This document shows, in pieces, positions 36,648 through 46,007 of a DNA stretch of 64,000 bases. The translations under genes and the position numbers were made by a program. The stretch is from Opitutia bacterium (lineage in GTDB: Bacteria; Verrucomicrobiota; Verrucomicrobiia; Opitutales; Opitutaceae). The stretch covers positions 186,001-250,000 of the forward strand of contig JACRHT010000016.1 in the NCBI GenBank assembly GCA_016217545.1, read 5' to 3'. The stretch's first letter is position 1; the number at the start of each line of letters is the position of its first letter. The notes below the pieces were generated by a model that had not been told where the DNA came from, searched no databases, and saw only the letters and a list, made by a program, of their open reading frames with translations.

Positions 36648-39002
36648 ATGCTCGCGCGCGTTGAAGAACTCGTTTTCCGCTTCCGCCATGCCACCGTGGC
36701 GCTGTTCGCCGCTGCGACCATTGTTCTCGGTTTCTTCGCGAGCAGGACCCACGTCGACGCCAGCTTCAACAAGCAGCTGCCGAGCGACCACGAATACATC
36801 CAGAACTTCAAGAAATACCAGGAGCAGTTCGGCGGCGCGAATCGCCTCGTGATCGCGCTCGTCGCCAAGAAGGGCGACATCTTCACTCCGGAGTTCTTCC
36901 AGACGCTCAAGGCCGCGACAAACGAGGCCTACTACCTCCCGGGCGTCGACCGCGCGCAGGTCACCTCAATCTTCACGCCCAACGTCCGCTACATCGAGGT
37001 GGTCGAGGAAGGCCTCAGCGGTGGCAACGTCATCCCCGCCGACTTCGTGCCGACCGCCGCGGGCCTGGAACGCGTCCGCCAGAACATCATCAAATCCGGC
37101 CGCGTCGGCATGCTCGTCTCCAACGACTTCACCGGCGCCGCGATCATCGTGCAGCTCCTCGACGTCGACCCGCAGACGGGCAAGAAGCTCGTCTACGCCG
37201 AGGTCGCCGACGCGCTTGAGCAAAAGATCCGGCAGAAGTTCGAGTCCGACACCGTCGGCGTGCACATCATCGGCTTCGCCAAGGTCATTGGCGACATCAC
37301 CGACGGCGCGCGCGGCGTGCTGGTGTTCTTCGGCGTGGCCATCGTCATCTCGGCGTTCCTGCTCTACTATTTCTCGCAGTCGCTCGCGCTCACGATCCTG
37401 CCGCTCATCACGTCCTTCTGCGCCGTCATCTGGCAACTCGGCATCCTCAACCTGCTCGGCTTCGGCATCGACCCGCTCTCGATTCTGGTGCCATTCCTCG
37501 TCTTCGCGATCGCGCTGAGCCACGCCACGCAGATGCTCCGTTCGTTCCGCTACGAATACAACGTCGGCGGCACGGAGATGCACGCGGCGCGGGCGTCATT
37601 CGCCAATCTCTTCATCCCCGGCACCGTCGCGATCCTGACCGACACCGTCGGCTTCCTCACGATCTGGCTGGTCAAGGTCCCGATCATTCAGGAGCTCGCC
37701 ATCACCGCATCGATTGGCGTCACGCTCATCATCCTCACCGACCGCTTCATGCTGCCGGTGCTCCTGAGCTACACGAAGATGTCGCCCGACTTCCGCCGTC
37801 GCGTGAACTTCCGGCGCTTTGCCCTCCAGCCGACGTGGCGGCGCCTCGTCAACTTCACCACCGGACCGAAGTCGTCGCTCGTCATCATCGCGGTCGGCGC
37901 GGCGCTGTGGGGCTTCGGCCTCTACAAGGCGAAGCACATCCGCATCGGCGACATGCACGCCGGCGTGCCGGAGCTGCGCCAGAGCTCGCGCTACAATCAG
38001 GACACCGCCGCCATCACCAAGAAGTTCAGCATCGGCGTCGACGTCATCACGATCATCGTCGAGACGGTGCCCAACGGCGTCATCGACCACGACGTCATGT
38101 CGCTCGTCGACCACTTCGCCTGGCACATGCGCAACATCGACGGCGTGCAGTCCACGATGGCGATCACCGACCTCGCGCGCACGATCAACGCCGGCTGGAA
38201 CGAAGGCTCGCTCAAATGGCGCGTCATTCCCCGCAACAAGGACGCACTCGCCCAAGCCGTTTCTCCGGTCGAGACCTCCACCGGCCTGCTCAACAACGAC
38301 GGCAGCGTCATCCCCGTGATGATCTACCTCAAGGATCACAAGGCCGAGACGATCCAACGCGTGATCGCCGCCGTGAAGGACTTCCGCGCCGCGCACCAAA
38401 ACGACAGCGTGCATTTCCAACTCGCCACCGGCAACGTCGGCGTCATGGCCGCCACCAACGAGGTCGTCGTCGCCGCCCAGTTCCCCATGGTGATGTGGCT
38501 CTACGTCGCCATCGTCGTGCTCTGCCTGATCTCATTCCGCTCGTGGCGCGCCACGCTCTGCGTCGTTCTGCCGCTCATCATCGTCTCCGACCTCGCCTAT
38601 GCGCTCATGGTCTTCCTCGAGATCGGCCTGAAAACCTCGACCCTGCCGGTCGTCGCGCTCGGCGTCGGCATCGGTGTCGACTACGGCATTTATCTCTGCT
38701 CCGCGTTGATGGAGCGCATGCACGAAAAGGGCGATTCGCTCGAGGACGCCATCTGCTTCGCCTACGCCACGATGGGCACGTCGGTCGTCTTTACCGGTCT
38801 CGCACTGTCGATCGGCGTCGGCACCTGGGCGGTCTCGGCGCTCAAGTTCCAAGCCGACATGGGCGTGCTGCTCGCGTTCATGTTCCTCGTCAACATGCTC
38901 GGCGCGATGCTCCTCATGCCCGCGCTGGCGACCTGGCTCTTCCGCCACAAGCGCGGCACGATCCACGACGCGACACGCCCGCCGTTCCCGATGACGAAGT
39001 GA
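36648..39002 (+). CDS. RND-superfamily transporter (MMPL/SSD type)
   Basis: This 784-residue protein has the RND layout: one transmembrane helix near 15-30, a large periplasmic loop, five helices about 220-390 (VLVFFGVAIVISAFLLYYF onward), a second loop and five more helices (about 620-770). The second helix set contains the GVGIGVDYGIYL motif with the proton-relay Asp. It resembles MMPL/hopanoid-type exporters that move lipids, not drug pumps with an adaptor. With YCF48, DUF1329 and DUF1302 it could form a trans-envelope lipid route; the cargo and direction are unknown. Confidence 0.9.
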   Translation: MLARVEELVFRFRHATVALFAAATIVLGFFASRTHVDASFNKQLPSDHEYIQNFKKYQEQFGGANRLVIALVAKKGDIFTPEFFQTLKAATNEAYYLPGVDRAQVTSIFTPNVRYIEVVEEGLSGGNVIPADFVPTAAGLERVRQNIIKSGRVGMLVSNDFTGAAIIVQLLDVDPQTGKKLVYAEVADALEQKIRQKFESDTVGVHIIGFAKVIGDITDGARGVLVFFGVAIVISAFLLYYFSQSLALTILPLITSFCAVIWQLGILNLLGFGIDPLSILVPFLVFAIALSHATQMLRSFRYEYNVGGTEMHAARASFANLFIPGTVAILTDTVGFLTIWLVKVPIIQELAITASIGVTLIILTDRFMLPVLLSYTKMSPDFRRRVNFRRFALQPTWRRLVNFTTGPKSSLVIIAVGAALWGFGLYKAKHIRIGDMHAGVPELRQSSRYNQDTAAITKKFSIGVDVITIIVETVPNGVIDHDVMSLVDHFAWHMRNIDGVQSTMAITDLARTINAGWNEGSLKWRVIPRNKDALAQAVSPVETSTGLLNNDGSVIPVMIYLKDHKAETIQRVIAAVKDFRAAHQNDSVHFQLATGNVGVMAATNEVVVAAQFPMVMWLYVAIVVLCLISFRSWRATLCVVLPLIIVSDLAYALMVFLEIGLKTSTLPVVALGVGIGVDYGIYLCSALMERMHEKGDSLEDAICFAYATMGTSVVFTGLALSIGVGTWAVSALKFQADMGVLLAFMFLVNMLGAMLLMPALATWLFRHKRGTIHDATRPPFPMTK

Positions 39003-39042
39003 CGCGCGCCGCCGGCCCATTCGGCGCGCCCTTGGTTTCCGC

Positions 39043-41721
39043 TCACTCGCTCCGCAACGTCACCGCCGGATCGACGCGCGCCGCCCGCCGGGCCGGAGCC
39101 CAGCAGGCCAGCGCGGTCGTTCCCAACAGGAGCCCGATGACGCTCCCGAAAACCAGTGGCTCCACCGGCGCGAGACCGTAGAGCAATTTCGAAAGCGCCA
39201 AGCCGAAGAGCACGGCGACAGCCGCTCCCGCCGCCACGCCGATGAGCGACAGTTTCATGCCCTCGCGGACGAGGAGACGCACGACCCGCCGCGCATCGGC
39301 CCCGAGCGCCATGCGGATGCCGATCTCACGCGACCGCTGCGCGACCCCGAAGGCCACCACCGCATACAGCCCCATCACCGACAGCACGAGGGTGATGCCA
39401 CCCTGCGCCGCCGCCGCCGTCATGCCCATGCGCATCGGCAGCAACGCGAACACACTGCCCCCCATCAAGTCCTCCATCGTCCTGACATCGTAGATCGGCA
39501 GCTGCGAATCCACTGCGAGCAGCTCGGCGCGCACGCGCTTCGCGTCGAGCGCTGGATCTCCGCTCGTGCGCAACATGAGCGTGACCGGCAACATCGATTC
39601 CTGATTCAAGGAGGTGAAGAACGCCGGCGCCGGCTGCTCGGCCAGCATCATGTATTTCGAAGTTTCAACAAGGCCCACGACCTCGATCCACGGCCCGTCT
39701 TTCCAAGGTTGAAACCGCTTCCCGATCGGGTCCTGTCCCGGCCAGCACAAGTCGGCCATCGCGACGTTTATCACCGCGACACGCGGCGTGTTCGGCTGGT
39801 CGGCCTCGCTCAAGGTCCGGCCGCGCCGCAAACGGATGCCTATCGCCTCGGTGAATCCCGGGGAAACGATCGAAAGCTTGGCCGACGCGACGCCATCCTT
39901 GAGCTGGGGCGGCGGATTCTCGGGGCGAACCTCCCGGGCGTTGATTTGATTGTCGAACGGCATGTGGCTGGTCAGCCCCGCCGCCTCGACGCCATGCATG
40001 GCGCGCAAACGCTCGAGCAACTCGCGGTTGAAATTCCGGCTGCGCTCTTCGCTGTATCCCTGCAGCGCCAGATCGTATGAGGCCATCAGCAAGCGCTCGG
40101 GCCTGAACCCCAACTCCACCGATTGCACGCGCTGGAGACTGCGCATGAACAGACCGCCGCAAACGAGCACGATGAGTGACATCGCCACCTGACCGATCAC
40201 CAGCATGTCGCGCAAACGATGCCGGCCCTGACCGCCCAACGCCTCGCCCGTGCCGCGCTTGAGTTGATCCGCCAAATCGATGCGTGACGCCCGCAAGGCC
40301 GGCAACAGTCCGCTCGCCAGCCCCGCCACCAGGGTCACCACCACCACGAATACGTAGCCCTCCCAGCCGGGCCGGCCGTCGACGGTGACAGGCATGTCGC
40401 TCTGCGGCGTGAAGCGTTGCATCGCGGCCCCCATCGCGTTCGCGAGAAACCATCCGGCCAGGCCAGCCAGCGCCGCCAACACCATGCTTTCAACCAACAG
40501 TTGGCGCACCAATCGCGCCCTGCTCGCTCCGAGCGCAGTTCGCACGGTCAGCTCCCGCTGCCGCGTCACCGCGCGCGCGATCATGAGATTGGCCACATTC
40601 GCGCAGGCGGTGAAGAGCACGAGCAGCACTATGCCGAGGAACAAAGCCAGGAACACCGGCAGGAATTCCGCCACGCTCGGGTCCGGTCGCGCGCGGCTCT
40701 CGAGCATCGCCATCGAACGATAGGCGCGATGGTCGCTGGGATACTCCTTCGTCAATTGATCCAAGACCACCGCCGCTTCCGCGCGCAGATCGTCCAACCT
40801 TGCTCCGGGTCTCAACCGACCCGTCACTCGCCAACCTCCAGCGCCACGCCAGTCGATCATGCCCGCCATGCTTGGCCTAAAACTGTCGATCGCTCCCGCC
40901 GGCACCCACGCACTCATGGCCAGCATCGAATGGAATCCATGAAACCCCGCCTGCGCGACGCCCACGACCGTGAAAGGCTGTCCATTGAGCCGGATCGTGC
41001 GCCCGACTATTCCGGCGTCCCCGCCGAAGCGCGTCTGCCAAAAATCGTGGGAGAGCACCGCCACCGGAGCGCCGCCATGCTTCTCTCCATCCGACGGCAG
41101 CAGCGTCCGCCCGACCGCGGGCGCGATCTCCAGTCCCGTGAACGCGTTCGGCGACACCACTTCGACCCAAGTCCGCTGCGGAGCCCCTTGATCAGCACTG
41201 AAATTGGCCGGCGACGGCATCGACGCCACGAGTGCGTCCACGCTCCGGAGCCGCTCGCGGTAGTCGCGATAATCGGAATAAGACAGCCCGATCGGTATCT
41301 GCACCGCATCGGTGCGGTGCAACAGCACGACCAGCCGCTCCGCCGCCGGGAGCGACGACGGGCGGAAGAAAAAAAGGTTCACCATCCCAAACAGCACGTT
41401 GTTCACCGCGATGCCGAACGCCAACGTCAGCACCACCACGACCGCGAAGCCCGGAGACTTCGCGAGCTGGCGCAGCGCCGAGCGGAAGTCCTGCCGCAAT
41501 TCATCGAGCCAGCGCCAACCGCGCGCGTCGCGCGCCCGCTCCTGGACACTGGCCACGTTGCCGAAATCGCGGAGCGCCGCGAAACGCGCCTCCTCCGCGG
41601 TCATGCCGGCGGCGCGATGCCGCTCAGCCTGCATGTCGAGGTGCGCCTGCATCTCGGCCGCCATCTCCCGTTCGCGCTGCGTCCTCCGCAGCAAGCCCCA
41701 GAATTTCCGCACGATTTTCAT
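39043..41721 (-). CDS. ADOP-type ABC permease (second of pair)
   Basis: This 892-residue protein has the N-terminal ADOP domain (FWGLLRRTQREREMAAEMQAHL, GMTAEEARFAALRDFGNV) joined to a MacB-like permease with duplicated FtsX domains and a large periplasmic MacB-PCD region. The last segment (EIGIRMALGADARRVVRLLV) is FtsX-typical. Acidobacterial duplicated orphan permeases usually lack their own ATPase. It follows the other ADOP by 16 bases and converges on the RND gene. The substrate is unknown. Confidence 0.92.
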   Translation of the reverse strand: MKIVRKFWGLLRRTQREREMAAEMQAHLDMQAERHRAAGMTAEEARFAALRDFGNVASVQERARDARGWRWLDELRQDFRSALRQLAKSPGFAVVVVLTLAFGIAVNNVLFGMVNLFFFRPSSLPAAERLVVLLHRTDAVQIPIGLSYSDYRDYRERLRSVDALVASMPSPANFSADQGAPQRTWVEVVSPNAFTGLEIAPAVGRTLLPSDGEKHGGAPVAVLSHDFWQTRFGGDAGIVGRTIRLNGQPFTVVGVAQAGFHGFHSMLAMSAWVPAGAIDSFRPSMAGMIDWRGAGGWRVTGRLRPGARLDDLRAEAAVVLDQLTKEYPSDHRAYRSMAMLESRARPDPSVAEFLPVFLALFLGIVLLVLFTACANVANLMIARAVTRQRELTVRTALGASRARLVRQLLVESMVLAALAGLAGWFLANAMGAAMQRFTPQSDMPVTVDGRPGWEGYVFVVVVTLVAGLASGLLPALRASRIDLADQLKRGTGEALGGQGRHRLRDMLVIGQVAMSLIVLVCGGLFMRSLQRVQSVELGFRPERLLMASYDLALQGYSEERSRNFNRELLERLRAMHGVEAAGLTSHMPFDNQINAREVRPENPPPQLKDGVASAKLSIVSPGFTEAIGIRLRRGRTLSEADQPNTPRVAVINVAMADLCWPGQDPIGKRFQPWKDGPWIEVVGLVETSKYMMLAEQPAPAFFTSLNQESMLPVTLMLRTSGDPALDAKRVRAELLAVDSQLPIYDVRTMEDLMGGSVFALLPMRMGMTAAAAQGGITLVLSVMGLYAVVAFGVAQRSREIGIRMALGADARRVVRLLVREGMKLSLIGVAAGAAVAVLFGLALSKLLYGLAPVEPLVFGSVIGLLLGTTALACWAPARRAARVDPAVTLRSE

Positions 41722-41737
41722 GATTTCTCCTCTCTGA

Positions 41738-44329
41738 CTACTCCGTCCGCAACGCCACGAGTGGATCGACGCGCAACGCCCGCCGCACCGGCCAATATCC
41801 CGCGACCAGCGCGACGAAAACGAGCACGCCCGCCGCGGCCAAAAGCGAGACCGGATCGAACGGCGACACGCCCTCGAGGCTGCCGCGAAATAGCTGCCCC
41901 GTCAGCGCGGCGCCGATCATACCTGCGGTCAGCCCGATTCCGGTGACACGCAACGTATCACGGAGCAACGGCACGACCACGTCGCGCGGCGTCGCGCCCA
42001 GTGCCAGGCGAATGCCCACCTCGCGGGTCCGCTGTGAAACGGCCTGCGCCACCAACGCAAAGAGCCCGGTCGTCGTCAGCAGCACCGCAAGCGCGGCGAA
42101 ACCGGCGAGCAATTGCGTCGAGATTCGGCGAGGCGCCAGCGCAAGACCGACACCTTCGTCCAATGTCTGCACTTCGAACAGCGGCATCGCTGGATCGAGC
42201 GCGCGCAACGCGGTCCGCAAGGCCGGAGCGAGTTCCTCTCCCGGTCGGTCGCTGCGCACGACGAGCGTCATCGTGTTCCACACCCAGCGATGCGCCGACA
42301 GATAGAACTGCGGCGCGGGCGGCTGCCCGGGATCCCGGCTGCGCACGTCGCCCACGACGCCCACCACCGTCGAATACGTCTTGCCACCGCCTGGATTGAT
42401 CTGCCGCCCGATCGGGTCCTCGTCGCCCCAAAGCTGACGCGCGAGTGACTGGCTCACGATCGCCACGCGCGGCGCCTGCTCGTTGTCGGCTCGGGTGAAC
42501 GATCTTCCTCGCAACACGGGAATCTGCATCGCGCGAAAATAGTCCTCCGACACCACGCGCCATTCGCACTGGATCGACTCGTTGGCTGGAATCCGCGCCG
42601 CCCCGACCGGGAAGATGTTGTTGCTGGTGTTCTGCGGCGCCATTGGCGCGCTGTTCGTGACCGCGACCGCTTCCACGCCCGGCAGCGCACCGACACGTTC
42701 GATCAACTGCTCGACCAACGCCCGGCCTTCATCGCCGGGCGCGAGACGCGCGGTGAGAACCTTATCCGCGCGAAACCCCAGCTCCGCGCCCTGCAACCGC
42801 GTGAACGACCGGAACAACAGCGCCGCACTCGACAACAGGATGAACGCCAGCGCCAGCTGTCCGGCCATAAGGAGTTGGCGTCCCCGCGCGCGCCCCCCAC
42901 CCGTCGCGGCGCCGTCCTTCAGTCCGTTTTGCACATTCACGCGCGCCGCCGCCAGCGCCGGCGCCAGAGCGGCCGCCACGCCGGTGACGATCGTGGCGAG
43001 CACTGCAAAGGCCAGCACGCGTCCATCGAGGGAAATCTCATTCGCGCGCGGCAAACCCAGGGCGCCGAGCCCACGCAGCAGCTGCACGCTGCTCGCCGCC
43101 AGCCAACCACCGAGCGCACCGCCAAGCGCGACTATCACCATCGTCTCGGCGATCATTTGCCGGATCAACCGACCGCGCCCGCCGCCCAGCGCGACGCGCA
43201 CCGCAAACTCGCGCGTCCGCGCGCTCGCGCGCGCCAGCAACAGTCCGGCGAGGTTCGCGCACGCGATGGTCAGTAAAATTGCCACCGCGCCGAGAAGGAA
43301 CCAAAGGCCGCGCCGCACGCCCAGCGGCACCATCGTGTCGAACACCGATTCCAAGTGGACGCCCCAACCCGTGTTCGTCTGCGGAAACTCCCGCGCCAGC
43401 TGCACAGCCACCGCCGCCAACTCCGCTTCGGCCGCCGCACGATCCACGCCGCGCTGCAACCGGCCATAAACATCGACATCATGCTCGCCGCGGTCCGCGC
43501 TCCGCGTGCCGCCACGCAGCGGCACAAAAAGATCGAATCCTTCCATGACGCCGAGCTCCGGTCCCGCGACGCCGATGATCGTGTGACTGACGCCATTCAC
43601 CGCCAGCGCCCGACCCACCACGGACGTATCAGCGGCAAACCGCGTCCGCCACAACCGATCGGATATCACCACCACGCCGCCCGCGCCTTCCGTGAATTCC
43701 TTCTCGTTCGCCGCCCGTCCGCGCGCGATGCGCAGGCCGAAGAGCGGGAACCAATCGGACGTATGGGCAACCGTGCGCAGGCGTTCCGGCTCTTCGCCGA
43801 GCAGGACGTTGCTCGCGGGATACGCCGCGGCGGCGAGTTGCGCCCAAGCCGTGCTGCGCCGTTGCCAATCGGCAAAATTCAGGAGCGAAACCGAGAACCT
43901 CGCGATGCCGCGCCCCGGATTCGCTTCCCACACCCGCACCACCCGCCCGGACTCCGGCAGAGGCAGCGGCCGCAGCGCGATGGAGTTCACGACACTGAAA
44001 AGAGTCGTCGTCGCGCCGATGCTCCCGGCCATCGCCACGATCGCGAGCAGCGAGAACAGCGGTTCCTTCGTCAGCAATCGAACCCCGAGACGAACATCCT
44101 GCCACGCGTCCTCGATCCAGCGCCACGAGCGCTGCTCTCTCGAGCGCTCCTGCACGCTCGCCACATTGCCGAACGCCCGCAGCGCGGCGAACCTCGCCTC
44201 GCGCGCGTCCATGCCGGCCACGCGATTTCGCTCCGCCTGCATCTCAAGGTGGTGCTCCATCTCCGCCTTCATCTCGGCATCGAGACGGCGGCGCTGGAAA
44301 TACCCGAGCAGGCGGCGCAACGCTTTCAT
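41738..44329 (-). CDS. ADOP-type ABC permease (first of pair)
   Basis: This 863-residue protein has the same architecture as its neighbour: an N-terminal ADOP segment (MKAEMEHHLEMQAERNRVAGM, ARFAALRAFGNVASVQERSRE), MacB-PCD and duplicated FtsX permease domains (REFAVRVALGGGRGRLI, REVGIRLALGATPRDVV). It begins 3 bases after the padR stop, consistent with one padR-ADOP-ADOP transcript. No ABC ATPase is encoded beside it, so a partner must come from elsewhere or function without one. Divergence from the second copy suggests an old duplication. Confidence 0.92.
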   Translation of the reverse strand: MKALRRLLGYFQRRRLDAEMKAEMEHHLEMQAERNRVAGMDAREARFAALRAFGNVASVQERSREQRSWRWIEDAWQDVRLGVRLLTKEPLFSLLAIVAMAGSIGATTTLFSVVNSIALRPLPLPESGRVVRVWEANPGRGIARFSVSLLNFADWQRRSTAWAQLAAAAYPASNVLLGEEPERLRTVAHTSDWFPLFGLRIARGRAANEKEFTEGAGGVVVISDRLWRTRFAADTSVVGRALAVNGVSHTIIGVAGPELGVMEGFDLFVPLRGGTRSADRGEHDVDVYGRLQRGVDRAAAEAELAAVAVQLAREFPQTNTGWGVHLESVFDTMVPLGVRRGLWFLLGAVAILLTIACANLAGLLLARASARTREFAVRVALGGGRGRLIRQMIAETMVIVALGGALGGWLAASSVQLLRGLGALGLPRANEISLDGRVLAFAVLATIVTGVAAALAPALAAARVNVQNGLKDGAATGGGRARGRQLLMAGQLALAFILLSSAALLFRSFTRLQGAELGFRADKVLTARLAPGDEGRALVEQLIERVGALPGVEAVAVTNSAPMAPQNTSNNIFPVGAARIPANESIQCEWRVVSEDYFRAMQIPVLRGRSFTRADNEQAPRVAIVSQSLARQLWGDEDPIGRQINPGGGKTYSTVVGVVGDVRSRDPGQPPAPQFYLSAHRWVWNTMTLVVRSDRPGEELAPALRTALRALDPAMPLFEVQTLDEGVGLALAPRRISTQLLAGFAALAVLLTTTGLFALVAQAVSQRTREVGIRLALGATPRDVVVPLLRDTLRVTGIGLTAGMIGAALTGQLFRGSLEGVSPFDPVSLLAAAGVLVFVALVAGYWPVRRALRVDPLVALRTE

Positions 44330-44332
44330 CGC

Positions 44333-44668
44333 TCAGGTCGCCTTCAACACGAGATTGATGGCCGCCGAGACCCGCTCCCAATTCTCCGTCTCCTCCACGA
44401 GCTGCTTCCGGCCCGTCGCAGTCAGCGAATAGAACTTCGCCTTACGGTTGTTCTCCGAGACGCCCCACTCCGAGCGGATCCATCCCTGCTCCTCCAACCG
44501 GTAGAGCGCCGGATACAGCGAGCCCTGCTCCACGAGCAAGACGTCCTTCGACATCTGCGCAATGCGCAGCGAAATTCCGAAGCCGTGCATCGGTTCGAGC
44601 TGCAGCGATTTCAGGATCAGCATGTCGAGCGTCCCCTGCAGCAATTCCTGTTTTTCGTCCTTGGGCAT
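44333..44668 (-). CDS. PadR-family transcriptional regulator
   Basis: This 111-residue winged-helix protein has the PadR pattern: LLQGTLDMLILKSLQLEPMHGFGIS, VEQGSLYPALYRLEEQGWI and FYSLTATGRKQL. PadR proteins are usually dimeric repressors. It heads the ADOP gene pair and its start lies 6 bases past a perfect palindrome that overlaps its ribosome site. Autorepression relieved by an envelope signal is the natural model; the ligand is unknown. Confidence 0.93.
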   Translation of the reverse strand: MPKDEKQELLQGTLDMLILKSLQLEPMHGFGISLRIAQMSKDVLLVEQGSLYPALYRLEEQGWIRSEWGVSENNRKAKFYSLTATGRKQLVEETENWERVSAAINLVLKAT

Positions 44669-44674
44669 GATGGT

Positions 44675-44715
44675 CTCTCCTAGATTATCTAGGAGAGGAA
44701 CAGCTCTCCCCTAGA
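44675..44715 (-). promoter_or_regulatory. Candidate PadR operator with a third half-site
   Basis: A perfect inverted repeat CTCTCCTAGA - TTA - TCTAGGAGAG (44675-44697) lies immediately upstream of the padR start, its AGGAG forming the ribosome site. A further half-site, CTCTCCCCTAGA, is at 44704-44715. On the minus strand the palindrome reads through TAGATAAT, close to a -10 box. A TTGACG -35-like box upstream is not at ideal spacing. Confidence 0.68.
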
Positions 44716-44812
44716 CCGTCAAGAGGAAAGGCCGTTGCGGCGAATCTCCCGGTGAATTTCCAGCGCGGCGCTTTGCTCTGGCCAGCGCGCAGCGGGTCGC
44801 TTTCCTCGCAGC

Positions 44813-45976
44813 ATGGCCGCGGCCGAAGATACTCCGCTTCTCTCTCCCTCGCAGCGCCGGCTCGTTGGGGCGGCGCTCGCGTTCGCCGCGGTCGTGGGGA
44901 TTTTCGCCCTGATCGTCTACAGCGTGCGCATGGTCGGGCTCGTCGTGCACGAGTTCGCCGGTGTCATCTGGCCGATCGCAACCGCGGGCATCCTCGCGTT
45001 GATCCTGCATCCATTCGTGGACTTTCTGCAGCGGCGCCTGCGGCTGCGTCCGCTCGCCTCCGTGATCATTCTCTATGGCGTCGTCGTCCTGGCGATCGCC
45101 GGTGTGCTGCTCGCGGTCGCGCCCGCCGTCATCGGACAGGTCATCGACTTCTTCAACTACCTGCCGACGCTGTGGCAGCACGTCGTCACCTGGAGCGAAT
45201 CTCATTTCCCGGAATGGCTCGCGGTGTTCCGCAAATATTCCGACGTGCCGGCCGTGAAGAACGCGATCGCGGCGCTCACGACGCAGGCGCAGGACCTCGC
45301 GACGCACATCCTGCCGTCGCTGAAACAGGCCGGCGCAGGCCTCTTCGGTATTTTTGGCGTGATCGCTTCCCTCGCGATCATTCCCGTCTACCTGTTCTTC
45401 TTCCTGATGGCCGACGGCCGCGACCCGACCAAGCGGCTCGCGGAGCACCTCGTGTTTCTCCGGCCGCACGTGCGGGACGACATCGTTTTCCTCGCTCGCG
45501 AGTTCGTCGGTATTGTCGTCGCGTTTTTCCGCGGCCAGCTGCTCATCGGCCTGATCATGGGAGCGCTGCTCGCCACGGGCTTCTCGCTCGCCGGGCTGAA
45601 GTTCGGCTTGGCGCTCGGCGTTGCGATCGGGTTCCTGAACATCGTGCCCTATCTCGGATCGATCCTCGGCCTCAGCATCGTGCTGCCGCTGGCATTGCTC
45701 CAGCCCGACGGCGGTGCGTGGCTCTTTCTCACGTGCATCGGGATCTTCGTCGGCGTGCAGATCATCGAGGGCTGGTTCCTCACACCGCGCATCATGGGTC
45801 AGCAGACCGGGCTGCATCCCGTCGCGATCATCTTCGCGGTGTTTTTCTGGGGCGAGGCGCTCGGCGGTATCCTCGGCATGCTGCTGGCCGTGCCGCTCAC
45901 GGCGTTCTTCGTGACGGCATGGCGTCTCGTCCGTCGGAAATATTTCCAATCGCCCCAGGCCGCCCCGCCCGCCTGA
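44813..45976 (+). CDS. AI-2E/PerM-family membrane permease
   Basis: This 387-residue protein has about eight predicted transmembrane helices, with the family segments FFLMADGRDPTKRLAEHL, AFFRGQLLIGLIMG and NIVPYLGSILGLSIV, and the closing EGWFLTPRIMGQQTGLHPVAIIF. PF01594 members include AI-2 exporters and Na+/H+ antiporters, so the substrate is open. It is divergent from padR and 31 bases upstream of the exonuclease gene. Confidence 0.93.
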   Translation: MAAAEDTPLLSPSQRRLVGAALAFAAVVGIFALIVYSVRMVGLVVHEFAGVIWPIATAGILALILHPFVDFLQRRLRLRPLASVIILYGVVVLAIAGVLLAVAPAVIGQVIDFFNYLPTLWQHVVTWSESHFPEWLAVFRKYSDVPAVKNAIAALTTQAQDLATHILPSLKQAGAGLFGIFGVIASLAIIPVYLFFFLMADGRDPTKRLAEHLVFLRPHVRDDIVFLAREFVGIVVAFFRGQLLIGLIMGALLATGFSLAGLKFGLALGVAIGFLNIVPYLGSILGLSIVLPLALLQPDGGAWLFLTCIGIFVGVQIIEGWFLTPRIMGQQTGLHPVAIIFAVFFWGEALGGILGMLLAVPLTAFFVTAWRLVRRKYFQSPQAAPPA

Positions 45977-46007
45977 GGAGCGCGGCACGTTTCCTACTGC
46001 TCCGCAC

